Assembly: GCA_027486035.1 (NCBI GenBank) | Contig: JAIXPX010000023.1 | Location: 1 to 64,000, forward strand | Direction of reading: 5' to 3' | Length of the DNA: 64,000 nucleotides | Source of the DNA: Erythrobacteraceae bacterium | Lineage (GTDB): Bacteria; Pseudomonadota; Alphaproteobacteria; Sphingomonadales; Sphingomonadaceae | In this document: piece by piece, positions 46,719 to 57,058 of the stretch | Layout of the letters: each line of letters starts with the position of its first letter | Numbering within the stretch: position 1 is the first letter of the stretch | Position numbers and translations under genes: made by a program | The notes under the pieces: generated by a model | The model's input: only the letters and a program-made list of their open reading frames with translations | Databases searched by the model: none | Told to the model about the DNA's origin: nothing

Positions 46719-49154
46719 ATGCGCTCCGACCTGCCGATCCATGCCGTTCTGCCTGATATCCGCGCCGCGTTGGCGGATGTGGGTGCGGGCGTGCTGGTAG
46801 CGCCACCGGGGGCTGGCAAGACCACCGCAGTTGCTCCTGATCTGCTCAGCCAGCCGTGGTGCACGGGCCAGATCATCCTGACTTCGCCCCGCCGGGTCGC
46901 GGCCCGCGCCGCTGCCGAGCGCATGGCCGAACTGCTCGGCGAAGCGCCCGGACAGACCGTCGGCTACATGACCCGTCTCGACAGCAAGGTTTCGGGCAAG
47001 ACGCGCATCCTCGTCGTGACCGAGGCAATCCTGGTGAACCGGTTGGTCGAGAACCCGGAGCTCCCCGGCGTCTCGGCGCTGCTGTTCGACGAAGCACACG
47101 AGCGCGCACTCGACTGCGACCTCGGTCTGGCACTCGCGCTCGAGACGCGGAGCGTGCTTCGCGAGGACCTGCGTGTGCTTGTCATGTCCGCCACGATCGA
47201 TGGCACCCGCTTCGCCGGTTTGTTGGGCGAGGGCACCCGCGTCATCGAGAGCGAGGGGCGCAGCTTTCCCCTGGCGATCAAATGGCTTGGTGGTGATGGT
47301 TCTCAAGCGATCGAGGAGCGCATGGCTGCTGCCGTGATGACCGCGTGGCGCGAGGAGGCGGGGGACATTCTCGCCTTTCTGCCGGGCGTGCGGGAGATCG
47401 AGCGTGTGCGCGAGCGGCTCGAGCCGCGGCTGGCCGGCGTGCCGATCCACGCGCTCCACGGCCAGATCGAGCCGGCGGCCCAGCGAGCGGCGATCCGGCG
47501 TGATCCCGAGGGTCAGCGCCGCGTCGTCCTGGCAACCGCCATCGCCGAGACCTCATTGACCCTCGACGGGGTGAGCGTGGTCGTCGACAGCGGCCTCGCG
47601 CGGCTCGCCGAATTCGACCGGGCAGCGGGCACAACGCACCTCGTCACGAGGCGCGCGTCGCAGGCCTCTGCCGCGCAGCGGGCAGGGCGTGCGGCGCGGC
47701 AGGGACCGGGGATCGCCTATCGGCTGTGGGAAGAGGCAGGCCACGCTGGCCGCCCCGAGTTCGCGCCTGCCGAGATCATGCAGGCCGATCTGGCACCGCT
47801 CCTGCTGCGGCTGGCGAAGTGGGGCACGAGTGATCCCCGGAGCCTCTCGTGGCTTGATCAACCGCCCGAAGCTTCGGTCACGGCTGCGCGCGGCGCGCTT
47901 CAAGCGCTGGGCGCCCTCGACGATGTCGGGCGGATCACCGCGCTTGGTGAAGCCGTTGCAGCCCTGCCGGTGGCGCCCGACCAGGCGGCTGCTGTGTTGC
48001 TCGGCTCCGGGGCCGGCGTGGGCGAGGACGCGGCCCGGATCGTGATGCTTTTGCAGGAGCGAGGGCTTGGAGGTCGGGGCGAGGATCTCGGCCAACGCCT
48101 TTCAAGTTGGCGCGGTGAGCGCGCGCCCCGTGCCGTCTCTGCCGCGCGCATCGCGCAAGGTTGGGCACGGCAGGCGGAGAGGCTGACCGGCGCTCTTGGG
48201 GAGAACCCGGCAATTGATGCCTCCGAAGCGCTTGCGCTTGCGCGCCGTGATTTCGTCGCGCGCCGCCGAGACGTCTCGGGCGAGCACTGGCAGAGTGTGG
48301 GCGGGCGCGGCTACGTGCTCGATCCCGCATCGTCACTGGCGCGGGCCGAGTGGATCGTGATCGGCGATGCCCAGGGACAAGCCAAGGGCGCGCGTATCAC
48401 CGCCGGCGCCGAACTCGCGCCCGAGCGGATCCCGCTGCTCTTTGCGCAAGAGCTTGAGGAGCGTATCGCAACCCGCTGGAACAACGACAAGGGTCGCGTC
48501 GAGGCCCGCCGTGAGCGCCGCCTCGGTGCCATTGTCCTTGCGAGCGTGCCCGAACCTTCGCCTGACGCCGAGTTGCTTGTCGGCCTTCTCGTGGAGAAGG
48601 CGCTCGAGAATCTCGGCGCAATTCTTCCCGCCGATTTCGTGGCGCGTGCCGGTTTCGCCGGGGTGGAGGCTCTCTCGCTTCAGGCCTTGGGTGATCGGGC
48701 CGGGGAGTGGCTGGTGCCGCTCATGAAGGGGCGCCGTGATCTTGACCTGCCGCCGCACCGCTACGCCGAGGCTGCGCTCGGTCTGCTTGACTGGAATGAG
48801 CGTCAGGAACTCGAGCGCGCCGCGCCGACCCATTTCGTCTCGCCTGCCGGTACACGCCACTTGATCGGCTATGCGGGCGACGATGCGCCAAGTGTGGAGG
48901 TGAGGGTGCAAGCGCTGTTCGGGCTCGACACACAGCCGCTGATCGGGACCACGCCGCTCCTATTCAAGCTCACCAGCCCGGGCGGGCGGCCCGTGCAGTC
49001 CACGCGGGACCTTCCGGGTTTCTGGCGCGGTAGCTGGCGGGATGTGGTGCGCGAGATGAAGGGGCGCTACCCCAAGCACCGGTGGCCGGATCAGCCATGG
49101 CTCGAAAAGCCGAGCCTGAAGACCAAAAACGCCTTCAACCGCAGCGATTCGTGA
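46719..49154 (+). CDS. hrpB: ATP-dependent helicase HrpB
   Basis: 811 aa DExH-box helicase. Walker A VAPPGAGKTTAVAPDLL near residue 30, motif II LLFDEAHERALDCDLGL, motif III VMSATIDG, motif VI QRAGRAARQGPG. The HrpB-specific C-terminal domain has YPKHRWPDQPWLEKPS. The physiological role in most bacteria is unclear. ATG at 46719 is preferred over a TTG at 46695 that overlaps the previous stop. Confidence 0.95.
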   Translation: MRSDLPIHAVLPDIRAALADVGAGVLVAPPGAGKTTAVAPDLLSQPWCTGQIILTSPRRVAARAAAERMAELLGEAPGQTVGYMTRLDSKVSGKTRILVVTEAILVNRLVENPELPGVSALLFDEAHERALDCDLGLALALETRSVLREDLRVLVMSATIDGTRFAGLLGEGTRVIESEGRSFPLAIKWLGGDGSQAIEERMAAAVMTAWREEAGDILAFLPGVREIERVRERLEPRLAGVPIHALHGQIEPAAQRAAIRRDPEGQRRVVLATAIAETSLTLDGVSVVVDSGLARLAEFDRAAGTTHLVTRRASQASAAQRAGRAARQGPGIAYRLWEEAGHAGRPEFAPAEIMQADLAPLLLRLAKWGTSDPRSLSWLDQPPEASVTAARGALQALGALDDVGRITALGEAVAALPVAPDQAAAVLLGSGAGVGEDAARIVMLLQERGLGGRGEDLGQRLSSWRGERAPRAVSAARIAQGWARQAERLTGALGENPAIDASEALALARRDFVARRRDVSGEHWQSVGGRGYVLDPASSLARAEWIVIGDAQGQAKGARITAGAELAPERIPLLFAQELEERIATRWNNDKGRVEARRERRLGAIVLASVPEPSPDAELLVGLLVEKALENLGAILPADFVARAGFAGVEALSLQALGDRAGEWLVPLMKGRRDLDLPPHRYAEAALGLLDWNERQELERAAPTHFVSPAGTRHLIGYAGDDAPSVEVRVQALFGLDTQPLIGTTPLLFKLTSPGGRPVQSTRDLPGFWRGSWRDVVREMKGRYPKHRWPDQPWLEKPSLKTKNAFNRSDS

Positions 49155-49169
49155 TCTAAGGCGGCCGTC

Positions 49170-49448
49170 ATGAGCGCACGTATCTACCAGAAGACCAAGC
49201 ATGCCATGCAGTCCGGCAAGGCGCATACCGACGAGTGGGTGCTCGAATTCGAGCAATCCGAAGCGCGCTTTGCCGATCCGCTGATGGGCTGGACGGGCAC
49301 CGGCGACACGCAGTCGCAGGTCCGCCTCACCTTCCCCGACAAGGACGCTGCCCGGGCCTATGCCGAGAAATACGGCATTCCCGCGCGCGTGATCGCCACG
49401 CCCCCGAAGCGGCTGAAGCTTCAGGCCTACGCGGACAATTTTCGCTGA
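49170..49448 (+). CDS. ETC complex I subunit (NDUFS4-like accessory subunit)
   Basis: 92 aa. ARIYQKTKHAMQSGKAHTDEWVLEFE then PLMGWTGTGDTQSQVRLTFPDKDAARAYAEKYGIPARVI fits the conserved NDUFS4/ETC complex I region, an accessory subunit of NADH:quinone oxidoreductase found in alphaproteobacteria and mitochondria. The W-TGT-D motif is complete. The gene is not near nuo genes here. Confidence 0.93.
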   Translation: MSARIYQKTKHAMQSGKAHTDEWVLEFEQSEARFADPLMGWTGTGDTQSQVRLTFPDKDAARAYAEKYGIPARVIATPPKRLKLQAYADNFR

Positions 49449-49449
49449 G

Positions 49450-49478
49450 TTGACGTTTCGCGCCTGCAACGCCATATG
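49450..49478 (+). promoter_or_regulatory. Promoter for the SRP RNA gene
   Basis: TTGACG at 49450-49455, 17 bases spacing, then CATATG at 49473-49478. The expected start, about 8 bases on, coincides with the first base of the RNA's terminal helix. Starts directly after the preceding stop codon. Confidence 0.55.
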
Positions 49479-49485
49479 CCCGCCC

Positions 49486-49575
49486 GGGAGTCGGGTGGAC
49501 GTTTGCGTCCGCTCACCGTGTCAGGGCCGGAAGGCAGCAGCACAGGTGGATTGCGGCGGGTCGCCCGGCTCCTTC
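49486..49575 (+). ncRNA. ffs: Signal recognition particle RNA, 4.5S type
   Basis: The conserved domain IV core GTCAGGGCCGGAAGGCAGCA occurs at 49517-49536 with the GGAA tetraloop. The ends pair as GGAGTCGGG with CCCGGCTCC, and CACC/GGTG plus GTCCGC/GCGGC extend the rod. About 90 nt, the small bacterial form. It binds Ffh and directs membrane proteins to the translocon. It is next to dnaX, a common alphaproteobacterial order. End positions are approximate. Confidence 0.9.
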
Positions 49576-49645
49576 TTCCCGATCTTCACCATCTTCGCCC
49601 GTGTCGCGCATGACAAACTGCGGCCGAGCGCCTAGCTTGGTCGGC

Positions 49646-51460
49646 ATGAGCGATTCCGATCCCGACCTGCCCGAGAACGACGAAGACGCCGGCCCCACGG
49701 CGGCCGAGTTGGAAGCTGCCGGGCAGAGCGCCCTGTTCGGTGCGCCCGATCCTACACCGCCCGCGCCCGCACCCGCGCCAGCCCCCGCGCCCGCAGCAGC
49801 GGCACCGGCAGCGGCGGCCAGCCAGCCCTACCGCGTCCTCGCGCGCAAGTATCGGCCCCAGACCTTCTCCGAGCTGATCGGGCAGGAGGCCATGGTCCGC
49901 ACCCTCGCCAACGCCATCGCCCGCGACCGGCTCGCCCATGCCTTCCTGATGACCGGGGTGCGCGGGGTCGGCAAGACCTCGACCGCGCGCCTCATCGCCA
50001 AGGCGCTGAACTGCGTCGGGCCGGACGGGCAGGGCGGCGCCACCATCGACCCCTGCGGTCAGTGCGAGCCGTGCCGCGCCATCGCCGAAGGCCGCCACAT
50101 CGACGTGATCGAGATGGACGCCGCCTCCAACACCGGCGTCGACGACGTGCGCGAGATCATCGAGCAGGTCCGCTACGCCGCCGTCTCGGCGCGCTACAAG
50201 ATCTACATCATCGACGAAGTCCACATGCTCTCGCGCAATGCTTTCAACGCCTTGCTGAAGACGCTTGAGGAACCGCCGCCACATGTGAAGTTCCTCTTCG
50301 CCACCACCGAGGTCGACAAGCTCCCGGTCACGGTGCTCAGCCGCACCCAGCGCTTCGACCTCCGGCGCATCCCCGCGCAGCTCCTTGCCGATCACTTCGC
50401 ACGCGTGTGCGCGCTCGAAGGTGTCGAGGCCGAGCCTGAAGCCCTCGCCATCATCGCCAACGCCGCCGAAGGCTCGGTGCGCGACGGGCTCTCGATCCTC
50501 GACCAGGCGATCGCCCATGCCGACCTCGACGGCGAGGGCAAGGTCGCTGCCGGACGCGTGCGCGACATGCTCGGCCTTGCCGACAAGAGCGCGCAGCGCC
50601 GCCTGCTCGGCCACCTGCTCGAAGGCGATGCCAGGGCGATGCTGGCAGGGGTTGACGAGCAATATGCCCTCGGCGTCGAGCCGCTCGCGCTGATGCGCGC
50701 GCTGATGGACCTCGTCCACCGCATCACCCTCGCGCAGGTCGCGGGCAGCGAGCCCGACGCGCCGAGCGAGGAGGAGCGCAAGGCGCTTGGCGATTTCGCC
50801 GCGCGGCTCGGGGCAGGGGAGCTGCACCGCCTCTGGCAATTGCTGCTTAAGGGCCATGACGAGGTGCGCACCGCGCCCGATCCGCTGGTCTCGCTCCAGA
50901 TGGCGCTGCTGCGTGTGCTCCACGCAAGCCAGATGCCCGATCCGGGCAAGCTGGCGAAGCGGATCGAGGAGATCGCGGCTAACGGCATCGTCGCTGGCCC
51001 AAGGGTTGACGGGGCAGGCGAGGGTGCTTCGGTTCAAGCCGCCGCACCCGTCGCCACCGCGCCGAACGTCAGCTGGGCGGCGCTGGTCGATCAGGTCGAT
51101 GCCGCAGGCCAGCTGCGCGTCGCCCAGATCATGCGCGACCGCATCCGCGTGATCGCCATCGAACCCGAACGCCTTGTCTACGAACAGGCCGACAGCTTCC
51201 CCGATGATCCCGCCCCCGACATCCGCGAGGCGCTGTTCAAGGTCACGGGCAAGCGCTGGATGATCGAGCGCGGCACCGGCCCGGATGCGGGAGCCGCGCA
51301 GCCCTCCCTGCGCGAGGCCGCCGAGGCCGAGGCCGCCGCCGAGGACGCGCGCATCCGCTCCGATCCGCTGGTCAAGGCCGCCTTCGCAGCCTTCCCCGAG
51401 GCCGAGCTGATGCCTGCGGAACCGGCGCGCGTTGCCAATGGTAATCCCCCCTGGAATTGA
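49646..51460 (+). CDS. dnaX: DNA polymerase III gamma/tau subunit
   Basis: 604 aa clamp-loader ATPase. A short acidic N-terminal extension (residues 1-35) and a Pro/Ala repeat ([15 protein letters not shown]) precede the core: YRVLARKYRPQTFSELIGQE, Walker A TGVRGVGKTSTARLIAKAL, zinc-binding CGQCEPCRAI, Walker B YIIDEVHMLS, sensor VDKLPVTVLSRTQRFDL. The C-terminal tau part is present but shorter than in E. coli. ATG at 49646; a longer upstream frame overlaps the SRP RNA and is not used. Confidence 0.96.
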   Translation: MSDSDPDLPENDEDAGPTAAELEAAGQSALFGAPDPTPPAPAPAPAPAPAAAAPAAAASQPYRVLARKYRPQTFSELIGQEAMVRTLANAIARDRLAHAFLMTGVRGVGKTSTARLIAKALNCVGPDGQGGATIDPCGQCEPCRAIAEGRHIDVIEMDAASNTGVDDVREIIEQVRYAAVSARYKIYIIDEVHMLSRNAFNALLKTLEEPPPHVKFLFATTEVDKLPVTVLSRTQRFDLRRIPAQLLADHFARVCALEGVEAEPEALAIIANAAEGSVRDGLSILDQAIAHADLDGEGKVAAGRVRDMLGLADKSAQRRLLGHLLEGDARAMLAGVDEQYALGVEPLALMRALMDLVHRITLAQVAGSEPDAPSEEERKALGDFAARLGAGELHRLWQLLLKGHDEVRTAPDPLVSLQMALLRVLHASQMPDPGKLAKRIEEIAANGIVAGPRVDGAGEGASVQAAAPVATAPNVSWAALVDQVDAAGQLRVAQIMRDRIRVIAIEPERLVYEQADSFPDDPAPDIREALFKVTGKRWMIERGTGPDAGAAQPSLREAAEAEAAAEDARIRSDPLVKAAFAAFPEAELMPAEPARVANGNPPWN

Positions 51461-51473
51461 CGGAGTACCCCCG

Positions 51474-51815
51474 ATGAAGTCGATGGAAGAGATGATGGCC
51501 GCTGCCCAGAAGGCCGCCGAGACCATCAGCAAGCAGATGAACGAGATGCAGGTGAAGCTCGATTCGATCGAGGTCGAGGGCAGCGCGGGCGGCGGTCTCG
51601 TCAAGGTGCGCGCCAGCGCCAAGGGCCGCATCCTTGGCGTGCAGATCGACGACAGCCTGATGAACGCCGACGACAAGCCAATCCTCGAGGATCTCGTCGC
51701 CGCCGCCTTCAACGACGCCCGCGACCGCGCCGACCGCGTGTCGGAACAGGAAATGCAGTCGATGCAGTCCTCGATGGGCCTCCCGCCGGGATTCAACCTG
51801 CCCGGTCTGGGGTAA
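51474..51815 (+). CDS. YbaB/EbfC nucleoid-associated protein
   Basis: 113 aa. MKSMEEMMAAAQKAAETISKQMNEMQVKLDSIEVEGSAGGGLVKVRASAKGRILGVQID is the family pattern, including GGGLVKV. A small dimeric DNA-binding protein usually found just after dnaX, as here (14 bases). ATG at 51474 is chosen; an upstream in-frame ATG overlaps the dnaX end. Confidence 0.94.
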   Translation: MKSMEEMMAAAQKAAETISKQMNEMQVKLDSIEVEGSAGGGLVKVRASAKGRILGVQIDDSLMNADDKPILEDLVAAAFNDARDRADRVSEQEMQSMQSSMGLPPGFNLPGLG

Positions 51816-51836
51816 GCACAGCCCTATCTCTTACGT

Positions 51837-51915
51837 CTCCCCGGACTTGATCCGGGGTCCCGCTGTCTCCTGTCCTCGTTCGCGAAGAAAGCGGGGTCCC
51901 GGGTCAAGCCCGGGA
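51837..51915. repeat. REP-like imperfect palindromic repeat between ybaB and lon
   Basis: CCCCGGACTTGATCCGGGGTCCCGC at 51838-51862 is partly self-complementary and also mirrors GCGGGGTCCCGGGTCAAGCCCGGGA at 51891-51915. The two units are inverted copies with a few differences, separated by a less ordered stretch. Similar dispersed GGGTCAAGCCCGGG units are common in intergenic DNA of sphingomonads and related groups (general knowledge). Confidence 0.7.
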
Positions 51916-52010
51916 AGGCGCAAGGGGCAAGCTGCCGGACCGCCGCACCGTCCACAGCCTCGTCCCCGCACCCCATTGCGGCGCGCCCCGCCGCTACCCA
52001 TATCTCCGGC

Positions 52011-54419
<2,409 letters not shown>

Positions 54420-54560
54420 GGCGCTAGAACGGCGGGACTTGCCGCGATTCGCGGCAGGTCGGCGTCTCGGCGACATTGGCAAGGCGGAGTGTTAACCCCG
54501 ATGAGGGGCTTGGCCCCTCGCGTCTTTGGGCGCAGGATGGCAGACATTCGCGGTTTGCCT

Positions 54561-54589
54561 TTGACAGCCTTGTCAAAAAGGGCTCTTTC
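54561..54589 (+). promoter_or_regulatory. Candidate HU promoter with palindrome over the -35
   Basis: TTGACA (54561-54566) is a consensus -35 and, 17 bases on, TCTTTC is a poor -10. TTGACA-GCCT-TGTCAA (54561-54576) is a 6-bp palindrome, suggesting a repressor could overlap the -35. Confidence 0.35.
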
Positions 54590-54651
54590 TTGTCCTTTCG
54601 ACACGCGCGATTCAACCATTCAAAGACACCTGAAACTAGGGGGTTTCCGAA

Positions 54652-54924
54652 ATGAACAAGAACGACCTGATCAGCGCTGTTGCCGACGCCAGCGGTCTTT
54701 CCAAGAGCGATGCCTCGAACGCCGTCGAAAGCGTGTTCGATGCCATTACCAAGGCCCTGTCCGGCGGCGACGAGGTGCGGCTGGTGGGTTTCGGCACCTT
54801 CTCGGTCGCCAAGCGCAAGGCCTCGACGGGCCGCAACCCGCGCACCGGCGAGCCGATGAAGATCAAGGCCTCCAACCAGCCCAAGTTCAAGGCCGGCAAG
54901 GGGCTGAAAGACGCGGTCAACTGA
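54652..54924 (+). CDS. Nucleoid protein HU
   Basis: 90 aa. MNKNDLISAVADASGLSKSDASNAVESVFDAITKAL, then VRLVGFGTFSVAKRKASTGRNPRTGEPMKI, the DNA-binding beta arm with conserved RNPRTG, and a C-terminus SNQPKFKAGKGLKDAVN. A histone-like dimer binding DNA in a non-specific way. AGGGGG lies about 9 bases before ATG. A strong terminator follows, so it is monocistronic. Placement after lon is conserved in many proteobacteria. Confidence 0.96.
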   Translation: MNKNDLISAVADASGLSKSDASNAVESVFDAITKALSGGDEVRLVGFGTFSVAKRKASTGRNPRTGEPMKIKASNQPKFKAGKGLKDAVN

Positions 54925-54958
54925 TCGCAGCCTGACGCGGCCCCCGGGCGCGAAAGAA

Positions 54959-54995
54959 AACCCCGCTGGCCGCGAGGCTGGCGGGGTTTCTCTTT
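54959..54995 (+). terminator. Rho-independent terminator after HU
   Basis: AACCCCGCTGGCC-GCGA-GGCTGGCGGGGTT is a 13-bp stem with one T-T mismatch, followed by TCTCTTT. It lies 34 bases past the HU stop codon. Confidence 0.85.
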
Positions 54996-55011
54996 GCCGC
55001 CCGCGGCTACG

Positions 55012-55917
55012 TCAGGACGCGGGGGCGGCGGCGATCAGCGCCGTCGGGGCCTGAAGGGTGCGCGGGGTGACCCTCCAGACCAGCATCTCGCCGTCCGTGC
55101 CGGCCGAGGGCCCTTCGTCGGTGTTGTTGGCAAGGATGCGCATCCCGCTCGCCGCGCGCACGGTGAAGGTGCCGTCAATCCGGGGCATCGCCTTGAGCGC
55201 GGCCGCCTCGGGACCTTCGCCCGGCGCGCTCGCGCCCGTCGCGGCCATCGCACCGATCTGGCCCATGCCCATCAGCGCGCCGATGCCGCCCGCGTCACTG
55301 TTCTGCGGGGCGAAGCCCGGTGCGTTGATCCGCACCTGTCCGCCCTTCCTCAGGAACACCTGGACGAAGGGGTTCACCGGCGGGAAGCCCTCGATCATCG
55401 GGAAGGTGAAATCGTGGCCCATCGTCCCGCTGGCCCGGTAGCTGACGTCGAACACCCCGTCGCCCTTGTGGACCACACGCTCCCAGCCCTTCTGGCGCAG
55501 CAGCAGGCTGGCGAGTTTCTCGGCGGCCTTGGGGTCGGTGGGGTCGATCCCGCCCATCAGCGCGGCGATCTGCGCGGCCTCCTTCTTCGCCTGCGCGGCC
55601 CGCTCGGCCGCGCCCGCGTCCCATGCGGCGCGCTGCCTGGCGAGCTCGCCAGCCGTGCAGGGGCGCTCCGCGAAGGTCTCGTCATTGTAGCACGGCTCGG
55701 CCTTGAAGGCGGCGTCCGCCGCCGCCCCCGCCTGCGCCAGCCGGGACAGGCCGAGGAAGGCAATCTCTCCGTCATAGCGGAAGGTGAAGCTGTCCGGCCC
55801 GGTGATGGCGAGCTCGGCGGTGAACTTGCCCGGCGTCATGAAGCAGCCGCCGAGCGCCAGCGCAAGACCCGCCAGCAGCGCTGCGGCCCAAGGCTTGAGG
55901 CTTGAAAACATGGGCAT
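55012..55917 (-). CDS. Uncharacterised lipoprotein
   Basis: 301 aa. A signal peptide ends at lipobox ALGGC (Cys near residue 25), so the mature form is probably membrane-anchored in the periplasm. The domain contains repeated FTF-type strands (SFTFRYDGEIAFLGLS; GHDFTFPMIEGFPPVNPF) and two further Cys (EPCYNDETFAERPC). The C-terminus (IDGTFTVRAASGMRILANNTDEGP) resembles immunoglobulin-like beta folds. No known family name is claimed. It shares the strand with rlmB, 24 bases downstream of its stop. Confidence 0.78.
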   Translation of the reverse strand: MPMFSSLKPWAAALLAGLALALGGCFMTPGKFTAELAITGPDSFTFRYDGEIAFLGLSRLAQAGAAADAAFKAEPCYNDETFAERPCTAGELARQRAAWDAGAAERAAQAKKEAAQIAALMGGIDPTDPKAAEKLASLLLRQKGWERVVHKGDGVFDVSYRASGTMGHDFTFPMIEGFPPVNPFVQVFLRKGGQVRINAPGFAPQNSDAGGIGALMGMGQIGAMAATGASAPGEGPEAAALKAMPRIDGTFTVRAASGMRILANNTDEGPSAGTDGEMLVWRVTPRTLQAPTALIAAAPAS

Positions 55918-55941
55918 AACGACCCCCTTTCGCAGCCCTGT

Positions 55942-56733
55942 CTACCTCCGCGTTGCCGCCGCATAAAGCGCAATCGCTGCCGCATTCGAGACATTGAGGC
56001 TCTCGATCGCCGAGGAGATCGGCAGCTTCGCCAGCACGTCGCAGTGCGCCGCGATATTGTGCCTCAGGCCCTCGCCCTCGGCCCCCAGCACCAGCGCGAG
56101 TGGCCCGGTCGGCATGATGTCGCCGAGCACCGCCTCGGCCTCGCCGGCCAGACCGATGCGCCAGTAACCCGCCTCGGCCAGCTCCTCCAGCGCGCGGGCG
56201 AGGTTGACCACCCGAACCCAGGGCACGGTCTCGAGCGCGCCCGAGGCGGCCTTGGCGAGCACCCCGCCTTCGGGTGGGGCATGGCGGTCCTGCGTGACGA
56301 CCGCCGCCGCGCCGAAGGCCGCCGCCGAGCGCAGGATCGCGCCGACATTGTGGGGATCGGTCACCTGGTCGAGCACCACCACCGGACGCTGCGCCTCGCC
56401 CAGCGCGACCTCGTCGAGGAACACGTCCTCGAGCGGCGCGCATTCGAGCACCAGCCCCTGGTGCGGCGCGTCCTTGGCGACGAGGCGGGCCAGATCGGCC
56501 GCCTGGGCGTGCTCGATCGGGAAACCGGGCGGCAGCTCGCCGTCGAGGCTTGCGATCCCCTCAGGCGTGGCCCACAGCTTCCTGTGCTGGCGCTCGGGGT
56601 TCTTGAGCGCCGCCTCGACCGCGTGGCGGCCCCACAGGCGCACCTGCCCGCTCGACGCCCGGCCCGAGCCGCGACCGCCCTTCATGCGTCCCGCCCGGCC
56701 GCGCAGCGCGCGCTTCTTGTCACCCTTGCTCAT
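55942..56733 (-). CDS. rlmB: RNA 2'-O-methyltransferase, TrmH/RlmB-like (SPOUT)
   Basis: 263 aa. N-terminal substrate domain with VRLWGRHAVEAALKNPERQHRKLW, then the SPOUT knot: VVLDQVTDPHNVGAILRSAAAFGA, LALVLGAEGEGLRHNIAAHCDVLAKLPI, and IESLNVSNAAAIALYAA. The known E. coli relative methylates G2251 of 23S rRNA. The first 25 residues are very basic (KGDKKRALRGRAGRMKGGRGSGRA). ATG at 56733 is used; the upstream extension is non-coding like. Confidence 0.92.
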   Translation of the reverse strand: MSKGDKKRALRGRAGRMKGGRGSGRASSGQVRLWGRHAVEAALKNPERQHRKLWATPEGIASLDGELPPGFPIEHAQAADLARLVAKDAPHQGLVLECAPLEDVFLDEVALGEAQRPVVVLDQVTDPHNVGAILRSAAAFGAAAVVTQDRHAPPEGGVLAKAASGALETVPWVRVVNLARALEELAEAGYWRIGLAGEAEAVLGDIMPTGPLALVLGAEGEGLRHNIAAHCDVLAKLPISSAIESLNVSNAAAIALYAAATRR

Positions 56734-56904
56734 GTTGTTTCCCGCTGAGGCATTCCAAACGCGCCCCCTGCCAGCAGGGCCATTGACAGGCAAGCGGTGC
56801 TTCGCCAAAGGGGCGCCTCTCGGCAGCGGGACCCCTTGCGGGAATCGCGAAATCTTCGGCTTTCGAGCCCGTGAAGAGGCCCCCCTGGCAAGCAGGGGAC
56901 TGTG

Positions 56905-56991
56905 TGGACAGGTGGCCGAGTGGTTAAAGGCAGCAGACTGTAAATCTGCCCGTGCAAGCGTACGCTGGTTCGAATCCAGCCCTGTCCACCA
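56905..56991 (+). tRNA. tRNA-Tyr (anticodon GTA)
   Basis: 87-nt class II tRNA: acceptor GGACAGG pairs with CCTGTCC, the D arm has GTGGCCGAGTGGTTAAAGGC, and the anticodon stem-loop AGACTGTAAATCT has GTA. A variable arm CCCGTGCAAGCGTACG and T arm CTGGTTCGAATCCAG follow. CCA is encoded. It is divergent from rlmB. Confidence 0.95.
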
Positions 56992-57058
56992 CTTCCCGCC
57001 CTTTCTGACGAACCAGCGTAAGCCCTAGCGCAGCGAGGGCCGCTGAACGCGCCTCGCT

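Noticed and set aside
49740-49815. Pro/Ala repeat at the start of dnaX as a possible tandem-repeat locus
   Set aside because: It is an in-frame, low-complexity linker common in GC-rich genomes, with codon variation between units.
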